A stretch of DNA of 64,000 nucleotides from the NCBI GenBank assembly GCA_013396635.1, contig WBMW01005278.1, positions 124,001 to 188,000 on the forward strand, in the 5' to 3' direction. The translations under genes were made by a program, and so were the position numbers. Of the stretch, positions 59,512 to 64,000 are shown piece by piece (the stretch's first letter is position 1; every line of letters begins with the position of its first letter). The notes under the pieces were generated by a model. That model saw only the letters and a list, made by a program, of their open reading frames with translations, ran no database searches and was not told where the DNA came from. The DNA is from Penelope pileata. Lineage: Eukaryota; Chordata; Aves; Galliformes; Cracidae.

Positions 59512-59603
59512 ATAGAATCATAGAATCATAGGAACACTAGGTTGGAAAGGACCTACAAGATCATCTAGTCCAACCGTCCTCCTATCACCATCACCACCCA
59601 CTA
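59512..59603 (-). mobile_element. CR1 LINE 3' fragment
   Basis: The plus strand has tagaatcatagaatcatagg (two reversed tail octamers), then ggttggaaaggacctacaag, atcatctagtccaaccgtcc and caccacccactaa. This is a clear CR1 3' end of about 90 bp. The 'acctacaagatcatctagtc' wording marks a different subfamily from the GC-rich trio. Confidence 0.93.
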
Positions 59604-62142
59604 ATGCAGTGTGCAGTGCTGTGGTCCAAATGGGCAATGAAATACATGGACACAAACACGGGGAACGACTGCGGAGGAGCAGAGGGCTTCTGCTGCACTG
59701 GGACGTAGTGCTGATACATTACTGAGTTATATCCTTTGGTTTCAAGTGAAGGTGAATAGGCTGAAGAAAACTTGTGCTGGAACCAAGCAAATACTGAAAA
59801 TGTTGAAAAATGTGCCCTAGTAGCAATGAGCACAGTGTGGGTAACTTAGGACGAGATGAAAAGATGATGTGATCATAATGTGAGTACCTACACAGGGAAC
59901 AGAAATCACATCATGGGCTCTTGACTCCTGCAGGCTGACGTGTCGCAAGATCCAGTGGCTGGAAGCTGAAACCGGGCAAATTTAGGGTAGATGTAAAATA
60001 GATGCCTGATGATGAGAGTAAATGACCAAGGGGACAACTGGCTGGGTGGTGTGAAACTTAGAACACATCTAAGAAATGGGTAAACCTGGAAGGAATTGTT
60101 TAAGAAAACATGCTGGTTATTTTAGGTGGCTGTATAACTGGTTATCGTGACTGGTGCTGACCAGTTATCACAGGGATAGACAGCTTGCAAGGCAGTGAGG
60201 GTAAACTCAGGTTAAACACTCTGTGAGTCCCTGGCTGTGGTTATGGCGTGGAGAGCAGTTACGGTTGCCTCCCTGCCTGGTTGAAGATTTATATAAGCCA
60301 TGAGAGAGCTGCAGGGGTTTCCCCAAATGCTCAGCCCAGGTCCCTTCCTCATGGCCCCACGTCTCGGGGAGGTGGACACGAGGAGAGCTTTGCAGTGACC
60401 CCTTGCTCCTGGGCACCATTCAGCCCAGGTGCATCGAGGAAGAGGAGTGCATGGAGCAAGATGAGAAAGTAATTTTGCACGGGGCATTCTGGTCCTGGAG
60501 ACTGGCAGAGGTTAATTAAAAGTGTGAATTTCAGATGATTCCATTAGACTGGTACAAATCCCATTCTGAAGACTCATTTTTCATTCTAAAACCACTGGCT
60601 CTAGCTTTGGTTAAGGAGTGGTGCTAGTGTGACCTCGGTTGGGAATTGTTCAAACCCCAAATGCTTGCGTGAGTGTAAAGGAGTGCATAACTTCAGCGGT
60701 GTGAGCAGCTGAGAGAAAACATGTACCTTATGCCTTATGAAAAGGAGAAGTGTATGCAACTAATTTTCTAACTGGTGGATCTGTTTGACCCTCCTCGCTT
60801 GTCTGCCTTTGCCAGGCAGCTTCCATGTGCTTCAAGCCTGTGTGTCAATGCAAGGCTTCCCTCTTCTCCCTGAGTGGAGCTCTCTGCTTCAGGCCACTTG
60901 CAGAAAACATAACTATTCAGATAGAATGTTTCTTCAACAGCTTTTGAGATTTCAGCGTTCCTTTTAGTTTACACTGGAGTGTGTTTTCACAAGCTAGATC
61001 TATCCAAAAAAGCTGTTTCAAATCCTGAAATCTTGAAGCTTTTGAGTTGCTTGTTTCTGCAGCTGAAGAGACCTTACAACCCTGAAAGAGACTTCAAAAA
61101 ACATTACCTAAAGCCTGAATGTGGTAACTCTTCAGAAAACACTTGGCTTTAAGACGTGCATATTTTGCATTCAGTTGAAGGTTGGAGCTTTACACGGGAT
61201 TTCTTTGTCTTTGGCTGCTCATAGCTTTACATGCTCACTCTCTGCCCTGCAGTAATTATTTTCCGAGGGAAGTTGGAGCCTTTTCTGTGATTCAAAGAAA
61301 CAAAAGTTCTTATTCTCTTTTATTTTAGAAAAATTAAAGCCTGACTTTAAGGACTTTCTGCTGAGTCAAATTTACACTATGTTCTTGATGCTTAAGCAAA
61401 ATATTTTGAGGATCATTTTCAGCACAGCTGGAGAGGCTTGCTAGGCACAATCCATGCTTGAAGTGTCTTGGCTGGAGCTATTTCTAATGCCGCATTTCCA
61501 TGCAGAAGCTCTTTGGCTACTTCGTTTAAAAGAAATATTTCATGTGGGTGCAAGTGCAATGTAAATAGTCTGTTAGATCCCGCTTCTTTCCCAGCCCACC
61601 TTCAGGAATGGGGCAAGGGTGCCTTATGCCATTACAGTTCACCAGATGCCACCATTTTGGGAAGTAGAAATTGGAAGATGTCTCCATGCTTTGACGTGCA
61701 AAAGCAACATTTTTCACTGGCCTGATGATCAGGAAACATATTTCGTCTCATTTTAGAAGATTGAAAATGGTGATTTCCATTGTGCTGTGCAGTGACAGGC
61801 ATTCAATCCAGAGGGTTGTGCCAGACCTACATGCACTCATTAAACATTGTTTATGACTTCTGGACTGTGGCTTACAAAATAGGCTGTGTCATCTTCTGCT
61901 GTGTATCTCAGGAACGCTGTTTGGAAATGAGTGCCACAGGAGTTTGAGCCTGATTATCATAACTGTAGGTAACCATGGGAAATATTTGGAGATTCCAAGT
62001 GTCAATTCTGAGAAATATGTTCTACACGTTGGGCTGAAAATGTATAAAATAAACTTTTCTCTTTTTTTGCAAAAGTTTTTGTGCATCCATCCAAAACAAG
62101 GAGAAGGGAGCAGGATGCACAGTTCTTTGCATTATTCAACTC
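59604..62142. other. Single-copy noncoding DNA, no gene recognised
   Basis: Unique sequence. No transposable element, RNA gene or exon was recognised. Confidence 0.55.
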
Positions 62143-62193
62143 AATCTCGTGACAATCCTTATGGTCCCTTCCAACCCAAACCATTCTGTGACA
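62143..62193 (+). mobile_element. CR1 LINE 3' fragment, very short
   Basis: Sense-strand aatctcgtgacaatccttat followed by ggtcccttccaacccaaacc and attctgtgacaa. This matches the last 50 bp of a CR1 (ggtcccttccaacccaaaccattctgtga). Confidence 0.85.
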
Positions 62194-63479
62194 ATAACAC
62201 AGGAATTAAGGATGACTGGTCCAGCAGTGTGGACAGAGGGACTCTTTATTCTGGAACTTCTGGGCATGAAGGTCTGCTGAATAACTGCAAATCCTGACAA
62301 ATGAAGATGAAGGCTCTTTGCATCTTTCCTATTTATTTGTTTGTTTATTTTTTCTGCAGAATGATTGTTCTGGGCAATAAAAGAAATTTGAAAAGAGAGA
62401 AAGTACAGGAGAACCTAGATGGCTGGCAGCTCTACTGAAGCTATTTAGCTGCTTTTAAAGCAGTTTTAAGGTTTGCAAAGAGATCTTTTCTGTGCAGAAA
62501 TTGATTACCAGTTTGCATTTCTGTAGCATGTTATAAACGAAACCTCTGATCCACCTGGAGCCTCCAGGGTCCCTTTGTGCAGCCTGAGATCAGCAAGTTC
62601 ATTCTGCGGTGTGAATCACAGAGATGCAGGAAGGAAGCTTTAGTGACTGGGTACTTCAAAGCTCTGCGAATGTTTGCTGTGGAGCCTCCTCTGTTCCCGG
62701 CTTCATTGGTATTACACTTACTTAAAGATGTTACTACAAAAAAAAACAACAAATTCCAATGCTGGAAGAAAAATTGATTGCTCTCACCTTTATGACCCCT
62801 TCTAAATGTTAGAAGTCCCATTATTACCCCACACCATCCATCCCCTCAGTACCTATTCCCTGTGCCAGACCACATCCCTCTGCCTGTCTGAGCAGTTTGG
62901 GCTTGCTGGATTAGCAAACATTTCTGTTTGCCTCATTCAAATGCTCCCCATTTTCTTACATCTTCCTTCCTTAAAACGCAGTGCTCAGAAGATGGGGTAG
63001 TACCAAGGTGTCCTGTATCCCATCTCCCACTCTTCTGGCAGTGTCTCCCAGTGAGATTTGCCTTTTGATAAACAGCAGCAGCACATGGTTCCCTCGCAGA
63101 GCAACAGGCTACAGATACCTGAAAATTTGTCACACATACTTAGCAATCTTCCAAGATGGGGAGCAAAAACAGACACTGAGATGATGCTGACAGTGACAGC
63201 TACTAAGATGCAGAGGTATAGCTGGACAAACCTTCATTTGGCCATTCAGTATTTCAGCCTGAATTAAAGATTGGCCTTACATGCATCCAGCTAAACGCAG
63301 ATCACCTGCGTTTGTGTCATTATTAATACTGAAGGTCCTCAGAGTTTCTCAGACCCATCTCCTGTTGAGAGAGTAAACTGTGACCAAGGATAAGTGCTTT
63401 AAGCTGTTGAAGTGTTAGGATTGTACACCTGAAGCACTGACAGATAAACCAGCATAACTGGCACTCAAACGTGCCACGT
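62194..63479. other. Single-copy noncoding DNA, no gene recognised
   Basis: Unique sequence with a short (ATTT/GTTT)n run at 62331-62353. No gene is recognised. Confidence 0.5.
62331..62353. repeat. (ATTT)n/(GTTT)n simple repeat
   Basis: ATTT and GTTT units in tandem, just upstream of an AATAAA at 62378-62383 that has no transcript evidence. Confidence 0.75.
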
Positions 63480-63700
63480 TTCATTTAGCTTAAGAAAATA
63501 AATAAGATATGACGGTTCTGTTCATGTGGAAAGAAAATTGTGCTGTCTCAGGAAGTGGGTGTGCACACAGTGCCAGCTTCTGTTGAATGTATGCAACGTA
63601 TATAATTTGAATGAACCGATTTGACGTTAATTACGTTTAGTTTTTCCTAAACTGCATAGCGAACAAATTCTGAAAGGGGGAAGTGAAATCCCACTTCCAT
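63480..63700. promoter_or_regulatory. Candidate conserved noncoding element
   Basis: A repeat-free AT-rich block containing GACGTTAATTACGTTT (63623-63638), where a TAATTA homeodomain core is flanked by ACGT on both sides, plus a retained CpG near 63661. Composition-based inference only. Confidence 0.22.
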
Positions 63701-64000
63701 TGCCTCTCAGACACATCCAAACTGAGTCTATGTTTGTGATTGCTGAAGCCTGGCTGTGTGCACAAAAAGGTGTTTGGTGGTCCTGCATGGACTTCCCTTG
63801 CTGGATCTTCAGTGATGTTGGCTCAGAATTCACTTTCCCACATACCTGAAGCAAAGCTTTGAAAAACATCCTTCCCTTTCTGCATCATATCAAGCTGTTC
63901 ACCAATGGGCTTTAGTCACTCTTTTCCCTGACTCCCTATCAGGAAAAATGGCTTTGTAACCCTTCTTTTCTCCCAGCTTTATTTAAGGTCTCATTATATC
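63701..64000. other. Single-copy noncoding DNA at the window edge
   Basis: Unique sequence. No gene or repeat was recognised before the window ends. Confidence 0.5.

Noticed and set aside
1..64000. CRISPR arrays, bacterial operons, prophage or tRNA genes
   Set aside because: No regularly spaced direct repeats, no dense same-strand genes with ribosome binding sites, and no tRNA-like box A/box B pair was seen. The repeats are vertebrate.

Overview
This is a 64 kb piece of avian nuclear DNA with no protein-coding gene that I can support. The evidence for a bird is the repeat content. There are about fourteen short, 5'-truncated CR1 LINE copies, several ending in the CR1 3' octamer tail (ATTCTATG-like). 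There is one solo endogenous-retrovirus LTR of a common bird ERVL-like type. No mammalian SINEs or L1 are visible. A galliform or other galloanserine bird would fit the CR1 types, but I cannot fix the species. Short N runs (4527-4536 and single Ns at 19727, 22945 and 51121) suggest a draft short-read assembly.

Layout. 1-8350: single-copy intergenic or intronic DNA with a gapped pyrimidine tract at 4491-4584 and a conserved-element-like block at about 7790-8115. 8352-8565: a GC-rich CR1. 8566-15089: single-copy. 15085-15626: a solo LTR with a perfect 5-bp target duplication, followed by an older LINE reverse-transcriptase remnant (about 15740-16105). 17142-17591: the longest CR1, still showing the end of CR1 ORF2. 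22821-23135: two abutting CR1s. 23420-23880: an enhancer-like block with an octamer. 24260-35062: four more CR1s in otherwise unique DNA. 35063-44800: unique DNA with simple repeats, a YY1-like site in a hairpin, and a small cysteine-rich open segment flanked by splice-like sites (44294-44371). 44840-45113: a third copy of the GC-rich CR1. 50565-51495: an internally deleted Charlie-like hAT DNA transposon with a broken transposase remnant. 51700-52520: the strongest enhancer-like block. 53415-64000: four CR1 pieces (53415, 59512, 62143 and nearby), a compound pentanucleotide microsatellite (56836-56920) and unique DNA.

There is no operon or pathway to describe. The window reads as a gene desert or a very large intron. 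Its unique AT-rich blocks with clustered homeodomain-type TAAT motifs could be regulatory, but that needs alignment to other birds to show. Open reading frames of up to 177 codons occur. None has a recognisable domain, and most overlap others in several frames, as expected by chance in 64 kb. The best-supported non-routine features are the hAT remnant (with a 36-bp duplication around an N), the old LINE reverse transcriptase next to the solo LTR, and three near-identical CpG-rich CR1 copies.
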